Source: Hydrocarboniphaga sp.
GTDB lineage: Bacteria > Pseudomonadota > Gammaproteobacteria > Nevskiales > Nevskiaceae
NCBI RefSeq assembly: GCF_028291725.1
Contig: NZ_JAQGNT010000059.1
Location: 82,054 to 146,053, forward strand
DNA: 64,000 bases
Direction of reading: 5' to 3'
This document shows positions 17,745-32,878 of the stretch, piece after piece. A model generated the notes under the pieces. That model was not told the origin of the DNA. It saw nothing but the letters and a program-made list of their open reading frames with translations, and ran no database searches. Made by a program: the position numbers and the translations under genes. Position 1 is the first letter of the stretch. The number at the start of each line of letters is the position of its first letter.

Positions 17745-19327
17745 GTCGACGCACTCTGTTGATGGTGTCGAGCCTGCTCGCCGCGCTTGCGACAGGCGCG
17801 GCCGCCGCCGATGCGGACAGCGAAGCGGCGAGTGCGAGCGCGCCGGTCTACAACGTCGCGCTGTGCTGCCAGCTGTGTCCGCAGGCAGCCGATCCGCAGA
17901 ACTATGCCGGCTCGACCTATCTCGAGGAGTTCAGCGTGCTGCAGCAGGGCCGGGATGGCTGGCTGTTCCGATCGCGCGTCGATCTGAGCACGCGGATCGA
18001 AATCACCGACGACAGTCTGGCCGAACTACGGCGGCTGGCATCGGCGATGCGCGCGCGCGGTACCGAACTGGTGGTCGTGCTGCAGCCGCCGCGCGCGCTG
18101 ATGGATCCCGACAAGCTCGGCGACGATCAACGCGCAAGCTACGATCTCGGCGCCGCGCGCGCAGGCTATGCCCAAGCGCTCGCACGCATCCGCAGCGCCG
18201 GCGTCACCGTGCCGCCGCTGGACACGCTGGTCGACGAGCACAAGCACTACGAGTATTTCTTCCGCCGCGATCATCACTGGACGCCGGCCGGCGCAGAAGC
18301 AACGGCCAAAGTCGTTGCGGCGACGGTGCAGCAGATGCCGTCGTTCCGGGAGGTGCCGCGGCTGACGTACGCGACGCGCGCCAACGCGCTGATCGGCAAG
18401 CCCGGTACCTTGCAGAAGGTCGCCTCGCAGATCTGCGGCGGCAGCTACTCGATGCAATACCTGACCGGCTATATCACCGAGGCTTCCAGCGATAACGCGG
18501 CGGCCAGCGCCGATGCGCTGCTCGGACCTCAGCCAAAAAAATCCGACAGTCCGTCCGGCGGCCTGCTCGACGACCACGCTGCGAGCGCCGGCTCGGGCGG
18601 CCTGCTCGATGATGGCGATGCCGGTGGCGACTCCGGCGCGCCGCAGATCGCGTTGATCGGCACCAGCAACAGCGATGCCAAGGGCGGCTACAACTTCGGC
18701 GGCTACCTGCAGCAGTACATCGGCGCCGACATTCTGAACGCGGCGCTGTCCGGCGGATCTTTCGATGGATCGCTGCTGCACTACCTGCCGAGCGAGGCTT
18801 ACCAGAAGCACCCGCCGAAGATCGTGATCTGGGAAATGCCCTGGCAGAACTGGCCGGGCGCCGACAAGAACCCGTACAAGACCTTCCGCCAGGCGCTGCC
18901 GCTGGTGCACGACGGCTGCCGCGAACGGCCCGCCGTGCTCGAGCGGCAAATGGCGCTGAAAGCCGGCGACAACGAACTGCTGTTCAATGCCGGCGGCAAG
19001 CCGCTGCAGGGCGGCCGCTACTGGCTCGACCTGCAGTTCGACGATCCGACGATCAAGGATCTGCATGCGATCATCTGGTACTACACCGGCCAGAAGGAAT
19101 CGCTGAAGCTGCACTTCAATCAATACGTCGACAACGGCGGGCGCTTCGTCACCGAGTTGCGCCGCAACCGCCCCGATTACGCGGCCGCGACCTTCATGGG
19201 CGCGACGCTGAACCTGGAGCAGGAGCCGGTCAAGCCTCTGAGCGTCAAGGTGCGTGTCTGCTCCATGGAAGGCCCACAGCAGCAGACGGCTACGGCCGCG
19301 GAGATTCCAAATGCACATTCGCACTAG
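17729..19327 (+). CDS. algX: Alginate O-acetyltransferase / secretion complex protein AlgX
   Basis: Periplasmic SGNH acetyltransferase with a C-terminal carbohydrate-binding module (532 aa; about 474 in P. aeruginosa). A signal peptide precedes the conserved CCQLCP cluster. The catalytic Asp181 and His183 lie in RRDHHWTP, and the nucleophile is Ser313 in IGTSNS. The CBM region includes GRYWLDLQFDD and HAIIWYYTGQ. The additional length is largely a low-complexity Gly/Ser/Asp insertion with two GGLLDD copies just before the nucleophile strand. It overlaps algL by 17 bp. Confidence 0.92.
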   Translation: MNRLMSRRTLLMVSSLLAALATGAAAADADSEAASASAPVYNVALCCQLCPQAADPQNYAGSTYLEEFSVLQQGRDGWLFRSRVDLSTRIEITDDSLAELRRLASAMRARGTELVVVLQPPRALMDPDKLGDDQRASYDLGAARAGYAQALARIRSAGVTVPPLDTLVDEHKHYEYFFRRDHHWTPAGAEATAKVVAATVQQMPSFREVPRLTYATRANALIGKPGTLQKVASQICGGSYSMQYLTGYITEASSDNAAASADALLGPQPKKSDSPSGGLLDDHAASAGSGGLLDDGDAGGDSGAPQIALIGTSNSDAKGGYNFGGYLQQYIGADILNAALSGGSFDGSLLHYLPSEAYQKHPPKIVIWEMPWQNWPGADKNPYKTFRQALPLVHDGCRERPAVLERQMALKAGDNELLFNAGGKPLQGGRYWLDLQFDDPTIKDLHAIIWYYTGQKESLKLHFNQYVDNGGRFVTELRRNRPDYAAATFMGATLNLEQEPVKPLSVKVRVCSMEGPQQQTATAAEIPNAHSH

Positions 19328-20414
19328 CACCCCGATCATCGTCAGCGGCCTGTTGCTGAGCGCTCTCGGCATGAGTGCTTCGGTCAAGGCAGCCGATCTG
19401 GTCCCGCCGCCGGGCTACTACGCGCCGGTTGGCCAGCAGAAGGCCAAGTCGTTCAGCTGCCCGGCGGCGCCGGAGCCGTTCGCCGGCACGCTGGATTTCC
19501 CAAGCAAATACGAAGGCTCGGGCAAGGCGCGCGACCAACTCAACGAGGCGGCCGACCAGAAATACAAGGCGCTCACAAAGCCCATTACCGACATGGAAAC
19601 CGGCGCGACCAAGCTGGTCGATCAGTACATGGAGTCCGGCCAGAGCGAAGTGCTGCAATGTGCGCTGGACTGGTACGGCGGCTGGGCCCGCGCGCGCGGC
19701 CTGCTCGGGCCGGCGGCGAATCACACCGGCGCGTCGATGCGCAAATGGTCGCTGGCCAGCCTCAGCGGCGCCTGGCTGCGGCTGAAGTTCTCGTCTTCAA
19801 AGCCGCTGGCATCGCGCAGCGCGCAGGCCGCGCAGATCGATGCCTGGCTGGGTGAAGTGGCTGACAAGGTCGTCGGTGAATGGGATCTGAAAGCGCCGCT
19901 GGACAAGATCAACAACCATTACTACTGGGCCGCGTGGAGCGTGATGGCGAGCAGCGTCGTCAACAACCGGCATGACCAGTTCGACTGGGCGGTGAAGATG
20001 TACGACATCTTCGCCGGGCAGGTCGATGCCGAAGGGTATCTGCCGAACGAGATGAAGCGCGAAAGCCGCGCCGCCGGCTACCAGGTGTACGCGGTCACGC
20101 CGGTGGCGATGATCGCGGCTTTCGGCAAGGCCAACAACGCCGACCTCGCCGCGACCGGCAACAAGGCGCTGAGCCGGGCGGCCGAGCGGGCGCTGAGCGC
20201 CTACGACGATCCCAGCCAGTACGAGGCCAAGACCGGCAAGCAGCAGACGCTGGAAGGCGCCGACGAGCAGAGCGCCAAGCTCGCCTGGCTGGAGCCGTAT
20301 TGCTGGGCCACCCAGTGCAGCGCGGCGACGATCGCCAAGCGCGACCAGCTGAGGCCGATGAAGAATCGCCGGCTTGGCGGCGACGTCACCGCGGAGTTTC
20401 GCAACGCGTCCTGA
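19311..20414 (+). CDS. algL: Alginate lyase AlgL
   Basis: Periplasmic mannuronate lyase (367 aa, PL5 family) that degrades stray polymer during secretion. After the signal peptide (ending SVKA), the all-alpha toroid carries the catalytic Asn-His pair in NNHYYWAAWSVMAS (Asn201-Asn202-His203). The conserved GYLPNEMKRESRA and YQVYAVTP motifs follow. ATG 19311 gives a proper signal peptide. It is the last gene of the operon, and a palindrome follows. Confidence 0.93.
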   Translation: MHIRTSTPIIVSGLLLSALGMSASVKAADLVPPPGYYAPVGQQKAKSFSCPAAPEPFAGTLDFPSKYEGSGKARDQLNEAADQKYKALTKPITDMETGATKLVDQYMESGQSEVLQCALDWYGGWARARGLLGPAANHTGASMRKWSLASLSGAWLRLKFSSSKPLASRSAQAAQIDAWLGEVADKVVGEWDLKAPLDKINNHYYWAAWSVMASSVVNNRHDQFDWAVKMYDIFAGQVDAEGYLPNEMKRESRAAGYQVYAVTPVAMIAAFGKANNADLAATGNKALSRAAERALSAYDDPSQYEAKTGKQQTLEGADEQSAKLAWLEPYCWATQCSAATIAKRDQLRPMKNRRLGGDVTAEFRNAS

Positions 20415-20427
20415 GGGGCGCTCGCGG

Positions 20428-21401
<974 letters not shown>

Positions 21402-21403
21402 TC

Positions 21404-21496
21404 CTGTAGGTTGGGGTGAGCGCAGCGAACCCCAACGATCACCACCGTTGGCGCGAAACGAATGTTGGGGTTCGCTGCGCTCACCCCAACCTACAG
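21404..21496. repeat. Extragenic palindrome, GTAGGTTGGGGTGAGCGCAG family
   Basis: Perfect 33-bp inverted arms at 21404-21436 and 21464-21496, each with an internal GTTGGGGT/ACCCCAAC dyad. It begins 2 bp after the dapB stop. Confidence 0.85.
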
Positions 21497-21556
21497 CTGG
21501 GTTGACAGACCGGGCGTCCACGGCGAGCCTGCAAGCTCGAACACCGGAGTGTGCGC

Positions 21557-22879
21557 ATGAAGTTGGGACGCTGGGTTTCCGTCGGAATTTTGCTGGCGAC
21601 CTCATCGCTGCCGGCGGCCGCCGCCGAAGCCGATCTGCACGCGCAGATCGACCAGCTCACCGCCGAGATGAACGGCACGCTGGTCGAGGACCGTCGCTGG
21701 CTGCATCAGCATCCCGAGCTGTCGAATCGAGAAGTGAACACCGCGGCCTACGTCGCAAAACGCCTGAAGAAGCTCGGCCTCAAGCTGCAGACCGGCGTCG
21801 CCAAGACCGGTATCGTCGCGATCCTGGAGGGCGGCAAGCCCGGTCCGGTGATCGCGCTGCGTTCCGACATGGACGCGCTGCCGGTGGTCGAGGAGGTCGA
21901 CCTGCCGTTCAAATCCAAGGTCAGGAGCACATACGACGGCAAGGACGTCGGCGTGATGCATGCCTGTGGCCACGATGGCCACATGTCGATTCTGATGGGC
22001 GTCGCCGAAGTCGCCTCCAAGCTCAAAGCGCAGTGGCCGGGAACCTTGAAGCTGATCTTCCAGCCGGCCGAAGAAGGCGCGCCGGACGGCGAGGAAGGCG
22101 GCGCCGAACTGATGGTCAAGGAAGGCGTGATGAGCAGCGCGCCGAAGCCCGAAGTGGTGTTCGGCCTGCACCTGTTCTCGCAGTGGGATGTCGGCCAGCT
22201 CGCGGTGCGCTCCGGCGGCGCGATGGCCAGTTCGGACGATCTCGACATCGTCGTGCACGGCAAGCAGACCCATGGCGCGCGGCCCTGGGCCGGCATCGAC
22301 CCCATCGTCGTCAGCGCGCAGATCATCGAGGGCCTTCAGACCATCACCAGCCGGCAGATGGACATCAGCCAGGCGCCGGTCGTGGTCACCATCGGCAAGA
22401 TCGACGGCGGGGTGCGCAGCAACATCATCCCGGACAGCGTGACCATGCGCGGCACCTTGCGCGCGCTCGACACCGGCATGCAGAAGGACATGCAGGAACG
22501 CGTGATCCGCACCGTCACCAAAATCGCCGAAAGCGCCGGCACGACGGCCGACGTGAGCATCGGCAAGGACCACGCGTATCCGGTGACCTACAACGACCCG
22601 GCGCTGACCAAGGCGATGCTGCCGACGATGCAGCGCGTGGTCGGCGAGAACAATGTGCTCGATGTGCCGCCGATGCTGGGCGCCGAGGATTTCTCGTTCT
22701 TTGCGCGCGAGGTTCCGGGCTTGTTCGTGTTCGTCGGCGTGCGCACGCCGGGCCAGCCGGCCGCTGATTGGGCGGCGAATCATTCGCCGCGCTTTCATAT
22801 CGACGAGGCCTCGTTGGCGGTCGGTGTCCGCACGCTGAGCAATCTGGCGCTGGACTATGCGACGGCGCATCAGAAGTAG
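21557..22879 (+). CDS. Exported M20-family amidohydrolase
   Basis: Zinc-dependent peptidase/amidohydrolase of the HipO/AmhX type (440 aa), cleaving N-acyl or carbamoyl amino acids or similar amides. A signal peptide (ending AAAAEA) indicates periplasmic location. The metal-binding motifs are MHACGHDGHMSILMG, QPAEEGAPDGEEGG and GLHLFSQWDVG, with the dimerisation domain in between and LGAEDFSFF near the C terminus. ATG 21557 sits 7 nt after GGAG; an in-frame GTG at 21551 is less well placed. The true substrate cannot be read from sequence. Confidence 0.85.
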   Translation: MKLGRWVSVGILLATSSLPAAAAEADLHAQIDQLTAEMNGTLVEDRRWLHQHPELSNREVNTAAYVAKRLKKLGLKLQTGVAKTGIVAILEGGKPGPVIALRSDMDALPVVEEVDLPFKSKVRSTYDGKDVGVMHACGHDGHMSILMGVAEVASKLKAQWPGTLKLIFQPAEEGAPDGEEGGAELMVKEGVMSSAPKPEVVFGLHLFSQWDVGQLAVRSGGAMASSDDLDIVVHGKQTHGARPWAGIDPIVVSAQIIEGLQTITSRQMDISQAPVVVTIGKIDGGVRSNIIPDSVTMRGTLRALDTGMQKDMQERVIRTVTKIAESAGTTADVSIGKDHAYPVTYNDPALTKAMLPTMQRVVGENNVLDVPPMLGAEDFSFFAREVPGLFVFVGVRTPGQPAADWAANHSPRFHIDEASLAVGVRTLSNLALDYATAHQK

Positions 22880-22909
22880 AGCTTCGTGTTTGAAATTTAT
22901 AAACCCAGT

Positions 22910-23006
22910 CCGTTCCTCCCGAGTAGCCGCTTGCGGCGTATCGAGGGACTTGAGCGATGCGTCCCTCGATACGCCCGCAAAAGCGCGGGCTACTCGGGAG
23001 GAACGG
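22910..23006. repeat. Extragenic palindrome, GTTCCTCCCGAGTAG family (copy 3)
   Basis: The outer arms CCGTTCCTCCCGAGTAGC and its complement, inner CGTATCGAGGGAC/GTCCCTCGATACG, separate the M20 gene from the radical SAM gene. Confidence 0.8.
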
Positions 23007-23033
23007 GGTGTGGTGCTGGCATGAAGAATAACC

Positions 23034-24104
23034 TTGGCCACCGCTAGCGGACCGCGCAAAGGGCAGGGTGCCGGCTCCAACCCGGCGGGGCGCTTCGAGT
23101 CGCGGCGCACCGAGGTTTTTCACGACGACTGGGATCTGCTTGAAGAAGAGCCCGCTCGGCTGAAGATCGAAGTCCGCGAGGACCGTGCGCGCAGCATCAT
23201 CAGCCACAACGATTCGCCGGACATCGGTTTCGATCAGTCGATCAATCCGTATCGCGGTTGCGAGCATGCCTGCATTTATTGTTTTGCGCGGCCGACGCAC
23301 TCGTACCTGAACCTGTCGCCCGGCCTGGATTTCGAGACCAAGCTGTTCTACAAGGGCAACGCGGCCGAAGTGCTGGGTGCGGAACTGCGCAAACCCGGCT
23401 ACGTGCCGAAGATCATCGCGCTCGGCACGGCCACCGATCCCTATCAGCCGATCGAGCGCGAGCATCGCGTGACGCGCCGGATACTCGAAACCCTGTTCGC
23501 GTTCCGTCATCCCGTCGGCGTGATCACCAAAGGCGTGCTGATCGAGCGCGACCTGGATCTGCTGGCCGAGATGGCGGCGCTGAACCTGGTCAGCGTCGGC
23601 ATGACCCTGACCACGCTGCGCGACGAGCTGAAGCGCGATCTGGAACCGCGGGCGGCTTCGGGCCGGGCACGGCTGCGGGTGATCCGCCGGCTGACCGAGG
23701 CTGGCGTTCCGGTGCGGGTGATGTTCTCGCCGGTGATTCCGTTCGTGAACGACCACGAGATGGACGAGGTGCTGGCGCTGGCGGCCGAGGCGGGTGCGCG
23801 TCATGCGTCGTGGGTGATGCTGCGGCTGCCCTACGAGGTCAAGGACCTGTTCCGGGAATGGCTGGTTCAGCGCTACCCGCTGAAAGCCGAGCACGTGATG
23901 AGCCTGGTCCAGCAAGTGCGCGGCGGTCGCGACTACGACTCGACTTTCGGCAAGCGCTTCCGCGGCACCGGCCAGTACGCTGAGTTCACCGCCCAGCGGT
24001 TCCGGCTGGCCTGCCGGCGAAATCAGTATCTGGAATCGGGGCCGGATCTGGACTATTCCGGCTTCCGCATTCCGGGCGCGGGCGGGCAGATGTCGCTGCT
24101 GTAG
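23034..24104 (+). CDS. PA0069-family radical SAM protein
   Basis: Iron-sulphur radical SAM protein (356 aa) resembling spore-photoproduct-lyase-like SplB proteins; its function is not known. The N terminus PRKGQGAGSNPAGRFE is a hallmark of the family and supports the TTG start at 23034. The cluster-binding cysteines are Cys76, Cys80 and Cys83 in CEHACIYC, followed by a TIM-barrel with TATDPYQPIE and GVITKG. It stands alone between palindromes. Confidence 0.85.
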   Translation: MATASGPRKGQGAGSNPAGRFESRRTEVFHDDWDLLEEEPARLKIEVREDRARSIISHNDSPDIGFDQSINPYRGCEHACIYCFARPTHSYLNLSPGLDFETKLFYKGNAAEVLGAELRKPGYVPKIIALGTATDPYQPIEREHRVTRRILETLFAFRHPVGVITKGVLIERDLDLLAEMAALNLVSVGMTLTTLRDELKRDLEPRAASGRARLRVIRRLTEAGVPVRVMFSPVIPFVNDHEMDEVLALAAEAGARHASWVMLRLPYEVKDLFREWLVQRYPLKAEHVMSLVQQVRGGRDYDSTFGKRFRGTGQYAEFTAQRFRLACRRNQYLESGPDLDYSGFRIPGAGGQMSLL

Positions 24105-24113
24105 CGCTGACTG

Positions 24114-24279
24114 CTAGCAGCCTGTCGGGCTTGGGAGATCGTAGCGAGGGTTTGGCCTGCTGTGTCCAAGCTGCGGGCGACTGAGGAAAATATCGAGTCA
24201 TATTTGACGAGGGCGCCCGCAGCTTGGACACAGCGGGCCGAAGCCGCAGTAGATCTTGCCAAGCCCGACAGGCTGCTAG
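24114..24279. repeat. Extragenic palindrome, CTAGCAGCCTGTCGGGCTTGG family
   Basis: Perfect 21-bp outer arms (24114-24134 and 24259-24279) enclose a 26-bp inner pair (GGCC.GCTGTGTCCAAGC type, one mismatch) around an AT-rich loop. It abuts a second palindrome that starts at the same base it ends on. Confidence 0.8.
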
Positions 24280-24371
24280 GCCTCAATCGCGGACAAGGTC
24301 CGCTCCTACAGGCAGCTTGCGCAGCCCTGGTTCCGCAACTGTAGGAGCGGACCTTGTCCGCGATCGAGGCC
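24279..24371. repeat. Extragenic palindrome, TGTAGGAGCGGACCTTGTCC family (copy 1)
   Basis: 33-bp arms at 24279-24311 and 24339-24371 with one mismatch. The core is GGAGCGGACCTTGTCCGC. Other copies are at 56435, 60049 (variant) and 62123. Confidence 0.85.
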
Positions 24372-24448
24372 AGGATTACCGATCGCGCCGACTTCCTCCG
24401 TGGACGGAACAGGCTTCGACCGGTAAACTGCCGGCCTAATCACGCGAG

Positions 24449-24467
24449 GGGGGCGCAAGCCCCCTTT
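24449..24467 (+). promoter_or_regulatory. Small GC hairpin with short T run in carA leader
   Basis: GGGGGC-GCAA-GCCCCC followed by TTT lies 51 bp before carA. The six-pair stem with a GCAA tetraloop and only three T residues makes it a weak terminator or an attenuator-like element. The stretch 24372-24517 otherwise shows only a short ATG-AGT-CTT-TAA frame before carA. Confidence 0.4.
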
Positions 24468-24517
24468 GCTATGTCTGCAACGCGGATTAGCGCATAAATG
24501 AGTCTTTAAGAGAGCCG

Positions 24518-25666
24518 ATGACGAATCACAGACCGGCCCTGCTTGCCCTCGCCGACGGCAGTGTTTTCAAAGGTGTATCGATCGGCGTCGACGGGCAGAC
24601 CGTTGGCGAAGTGGTTTTCAATACCGCGATGACCGGCTACCAGGAGATCATGACCGATCCCTCGTACCGCGAGCAGATCGTCACGCTGACCTATCCGCAT
24701 GTCGGCAATGTCGGCAGCAACCCCGAAGACGCCGAGTCCGACCGCGTGCATATCGCCGGCCTGGTGCTGCGCGAAGTACCGCGAAAGCACAGCAGCTGGC
24801 GCTCGCAGATGGATTTCAGCGAATACCTGCGGACCAACCAGGTCGTCGCGATCGCCGAGATCGACACTCGCCGCCTGACCCGCATCCTGCGCGACAAGGG
24901 CGCGCAGAACGGCTGCATCGTCGCCGGCGACACGGTCGATGAGGCTGCCGCGCTGGCCGCGGCGCGCGGCTATCCGGGCCTGAAAGGCGCGGATCTGGCC
25001 AAAGTGGTGTCGGTGAAGGAGGCCTACAGCTTCACGAGCGGCTCGTGGTCGCTGGGCAGCAACCGCGAAGTGCCGCTGATCGAGGAGCGTTTCCACGTCG
25101 TCGCCTACGATTTCGGCGTCAAGCGCAACATCTTGCGCATGCTGGTCGACCGCGGCTGCCGCGTGACCGTGGTGCCGGCGCAGACTTCGGCCGCGGACGT
25201 CTTCAAACTCGAGCCGGACGGCGTGCTGCTGGCCAACGGCCCGGGCGATCCCGAGCCCTGCGATTACGCGATCGCGGCCGGCCGTGAGTTCATCGCGCGC
25301 AAGCTGCCGTTGTTCGGCATCTGCCTCGGTCACCAGATTCTGGGCCTGGCTGCCGGCGCCAAGACCTTGAAGATGAAGTTCGGCCATCACGGTGCCAACC
25401 ACCCGGTGCAGGACGTCGAGTCCGGCCGCGTGCTGATCACCAGCCAGAATCACGGTTTCGCGGTCGACGAGGCGACGCTGCCGAAGAATGCCGTGGTCAC
25501 GCACCGCTCGCTGTTCGACGGCTCCAACCAGGGTTTCCGCCTCATCGACGCCCCCGCTTTTAGCTTCCAGGGTCACCCGGAAGCCAGCCCCGGCCCCCAT
25601 GACGTGGACTATCTGTTCGACCGCTTCGTGCAGTCGATGACGCCCGCCGCGGCGCTAACCGCGTAA
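24518..25666 (+). CDS. carA: Carbamoyl-phosphate synthase small subunit
   Basis: Glutamine amidotransferase subunit (382 aa) supplying ammonia to CarB for carbamoyl phosphate, used in arginine and pyrimidine synthesis. N-terminal carA domain with [17 protein letters not shown]. The class I glutaminase domain has the nucleophile cysteine in [12 protein letters not shown] and the catalytic His in [11 protein letters not shown]. It is separated from carB by a LysE-family gene, an insertion into an otherwise common carA-carB pair. Confidence 0.96.
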   Translation: MTNHRPALLALADGSVFKGVSIGVDGQTVGEVVFNTAMTGYQEIMTDPSYREQIVTLTYPHVGNVGSNPEDAESDRVHIAGLVLREVPRKHSSWRSQMDFSEYLRTNQVVAIAEIDTRRLTRILRDKGAQNGCIVAGDTVDEAAALAAARGYPGLKGADLAKVVSVKEAYSFTSGSWSLGSNREVPLIEERFHVVAYDFGVKRNILRMLVDRGCRVTVVPAQTSAADVFKLEPDGVLLANGPGDPEPCDYAIAAGREFIARKLPLFGICLGHQILGLAAGAKTLKMKFGHHGANHPVQDVESGRVLITSQNHGFAVDEATLPKNAVVTHRSLFDGSNQGFRLIDAPAFSFQGHPEASPGPHDVDYLFDRFVQSMTPAAALTA

Positions 25667-25673
25667 GGCGCCC

Positions 25674-26363
25674 ATGAATAGCTTCGGCCTCATCGACCTG
25701 CCGACTTATCTGCTCGGCACGTTGATCATCGTGCTGCTGCCCGGCCCGAATTCGCTGTTCGTGCTCGGAACCGCGGCACGCGGCGGCGTAGTCCCGGCGT
25801 ATCGCGCAGCTTGTGGGGTCTTCCTCGGCGACGCGCTGCTGATGGTGCTGGCGGCCGGCGGCGTCGCCTCGCTGCTGAAGACCTATCCGGCCGCATTCAT
25901 GGTGTTCAAGTACGTCGGCGCGGCTTATCTGATCTGGATCGGCGTCGGCATGCTGCTAGCGGCCTGGCGCGTTTCCCCTCTCCTGGGAGAGGGTGGCCCG
26001 GAGGGCCGGGAGAGGGCCCTCTCCCCCCGCTATGCGGGACCCTCTCCCAGGAGAGGGGAAAAGAATCCGTTCCGCAGCGCCCTGCTGATCAGCCTGCTGA
26101 ACCCCAAGGCGATCATGTTTTTCATGGCCTTTTTCATCCAGTTCGTCGACCCGGCCTACGAGCACACGGTGCTGTCGTTCGCGCTGCTCGGCCTGATCGC
26201 GCAGACCATGAGTTTCATCTACCTCAGCACGCTGATTTTTGCGGGCGCCAGGCTGGCCACGGGCTTCCGCAGCCGCAAGCGTCTGTCCGCCGCATTGAGC
26301 GGAGGCGCCGGGACCCTGTTTCTGGGCTTCGGCGCAAAACTCGCGACTGCCAGCCTGACCTAA
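25674..26363 (+). CDS. LysE/RhtB-family amino-acid exporter with in-frame palindrome insertion
   Basis: Inner-membrane efflux protein of 229 residues; the family exports amino acids such as homoserine, threonine or lysine. The N-terminal [18 protein letters not shown] is the family signature, and five to six TM helices are evident. Residues about 100-130 ([19 protein letters not shown]...) are encoded entirely by a 90-bp palindromic element. This makes a hydrophilic loop some 25 residues longer than usual between the third hydrophobic helix and the LNPKAIMFF helix. The gene lies 7 bp after carA and 7 bp before carB, so it is probably cotranscribed with them. Substrate is unknown. Confidence 0.85.
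   Translation: MNSFGLIDLPTYLLGTLIIVLLPGPNSLFVLGTAARGGVVPAYRAACGVFLGDALLMVLAAGGVASLLKTYPAAFMVFKYVGAAYLIWIGVGMLLAAWRVSPLLGEGGPEGRERALSPRYAGPSPRRGEKNPFRSALLISLLNPKAIMFFMAFFIQFVDPAYEHTVLSFALLGLIAQTMSFIYLSTLIFAGARLATGFRSRKRLSAALSGGAGTLFLGFGAKLATASLT
25972..26061. repeat. Palindromic element inside the LysE-family gene
   Basis: Perfect 22-bp inverted arms (25972-25993 and 26040-26061; core CCCCTCTCCTGGGAGAGGG) flank a GC-rich centre. The total length of 90 bp is a multiple of three and the frame is open through it. Confidence 0.85.
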
Positions 26364-26370
26364 GACTCCG

Positions 26371-29595
<3,225 letters not shown>

Positions 29596-29674
29596 GCTAG
29601 CTTCAAGGTAGTTTCCACATAGTGCCGCCGCGGGCGCGCACCGGCTTTTTATATTTGAACCGATCAGAAAAACC

Positions 29675-30151
29675 ATGAGCAAAACGCCCCTCACCGTTCG
29701 CGGTGCCGACAAACTGCGCGAAGAACTGCGAGTGCTGAAGTCCGAAACGCGGCCGCAGATCATCGCCGCGATCGCAGAAGCCCGAGCGCACGGCGATCTG
29801 AAAGAAAATGCCGAATACCACGCCGCCCGCGAGCAGCAAAGCTTCGCCGAGGGCCGCATCGGCGAACTCGAAGGCAAGCTCGGCGACTGCCAGATCATCG
29901 ACATCACCAAGATCGAACCGACCGGCAAGGTCATTTTCGGCAGCACCGTGACCCTGGTCGACACCACCAGCGAAGACCAGTCGCGCTACCAGATCGTCGG
30001 CGAGGACGAGGCCGACTCCAAGGCCGGCCTGATCTCCTACAACTCGCCGATCGCCCGCGCGCTGATCGGCAAGGTCGAGGGCGATGTGGTCGAAGTCCGC
30101 GCACCCGGCGGCGCCCGCGAGCTCGAGATCATCAAGGTCGAGTACATCTAG
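29675..30151 (+). CDS. greA: Transcription elongation factor GreA
   Basis: 158-residue factor that enters the RNA-polymerase secondary channel and stimulates cleavage of backtracked transcripts. The N-terminal coiled coil ([40 protein letters not shown]) has the conserved acidic tip region, and the C-terminal FKBP-like domain ends [10 protein letters not shown]. Length equals that of E. coli GreA. It is 17 bp upstream of rlmE. Confidence 0.97.
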   Translation: MSKTPLTVRGADKLREELRVLKSETRPQIIAAIAEARAHGDLKENAEYHAAREQQSFAEGRIGELEGKLGDCQIIDITKIEPTGKVIFGSTVTLVDTTSEDQSRYQIVGEDEADSKAGLISYNSPIARALIGKVEGDVVEVRAPGGARELEIIKVEYI

Positions 30152-30168
30152 GGCCTCGCGCCCTTCCC

Positions 30169-30798
30169 ATGAGCCAGAAGCGCAGTAACAGCAGCTCGCG
30201 CTGGCTTGCCGAACACGAGGCCGATGAGTACGTCATCAAGGCGCGCAAGCTGGGTTACCGCTCGCGCGCGACCTTCAAGCTGCTGGAGATCCTCGAAAAG
30301 GACCGGCTGATCAAGCCCGGCATGGTCGTCGTCGATCTCGGCGCCGCCCCCGGCGGCTGGAGCCAGGTTGCGCGGCCGCTGCTCGGCCACAAGGGCCGGT
30401 TGATCGCGTTGGACATCCTGCCGATGGAGCCTTTAAAGGAAGTCGAGTTCATCCTCGGCGACTTTCGCGAAGACGCTGTCCTCAAGGAACTGGAGGCCGC
30501 GGTCGGCGAGCAGGCCATCGATCTTGTTTTGTCCGACATGGCCCCCAACATCAGCGGCATAGGGGCGGCTGATCAGGCGTCGTCCCTGTATCTCTGTGAA
30601 CTGGCACTGGATTTCTGCGGCGCCCATCTGAAGAAGGCGGGTGTCATGGTCGTCAAAGTGTTCCAGGGCGAGGGATTCGACGAATACCTGAAGGTGGTCA
30701 GGCAGAGTTTCGAGAGCGTGACGATCCGTAAACCCAAGGCTTCGCGGCCCAGAAGTAGGGAAGTTTATCTGGTGGCGCGAAACTATCGGCGGGTGTAA
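30169..30798 (+). CDS. rlmE: 23S rRNA 2'-O-ribose methyltransferase RlmE (FtsJ/RrmJ)
   Basis: Methylates the ribose of U2552 in 23S rRNA using S-adenosylmethionine. The 209-residue protein has SAM motif [15 protein letters not shown], motif [11 protein letters not shown] and the catalytic lysine in [15 protein letters not shown]. rlmE-ftsH is the standard heat-shock gene pair; the divergent yhbY found in E. coli between greA and rlmE is missing here. Confidence 0.96.
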   Translation: MSQKRSNSSSRWLAEHEADEYVIKARKLGYRSRATFKLLEILEKDRLIKPGMVVVDLGAAPGGWSQVARPLLGHKGRLIALDILPMEPLKEVEFILGDFREDAVLKELEAAVGEQAIDLVLSDMAPNISGIGAADQASSLYLCELALDFCGAHLKKAGVMVVKVFQGEGFDEYLKVVRQSFESVTIRKPKASRPRSREVYLVARNYRRV

Positions 30799-30870
30799 GG
30801 TTCAGACGAAGCGGTCTGTCCACGACCCATGCAATAAGTTGATGAATCCGTTGATGGATAAGGAAATAGC

Positions 30871-32805
<1,935 letters not shown>

Positions 32806-32833
32806 TCCGGCGTCGGTCAGCAGTGGCACCGAA

Positions 32834-32862
32834 GAGGCCGGCCCAGTGCCGGCCTCTTTTTT
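32834..32862 (+). terminator. Intrinsic terminator after ftsH
   Basis: Stem GAGGCCGGC / GCCGGCCTC (9 bp) with a CCAGT loop, followed by six T. It ends the rlmE-ftsH transcript 17 bp before folP. Confidence 0.9.
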
Positions 32863-32878
32863 GTGAACTCTGGTTTTG

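Noticed and set aside
24279..24371. Interpreting palindromes such as this one as ordinary Rho-independent terminators
   Set aside because: They lack U tracts and recur as sequence families in several unrelated gaps.
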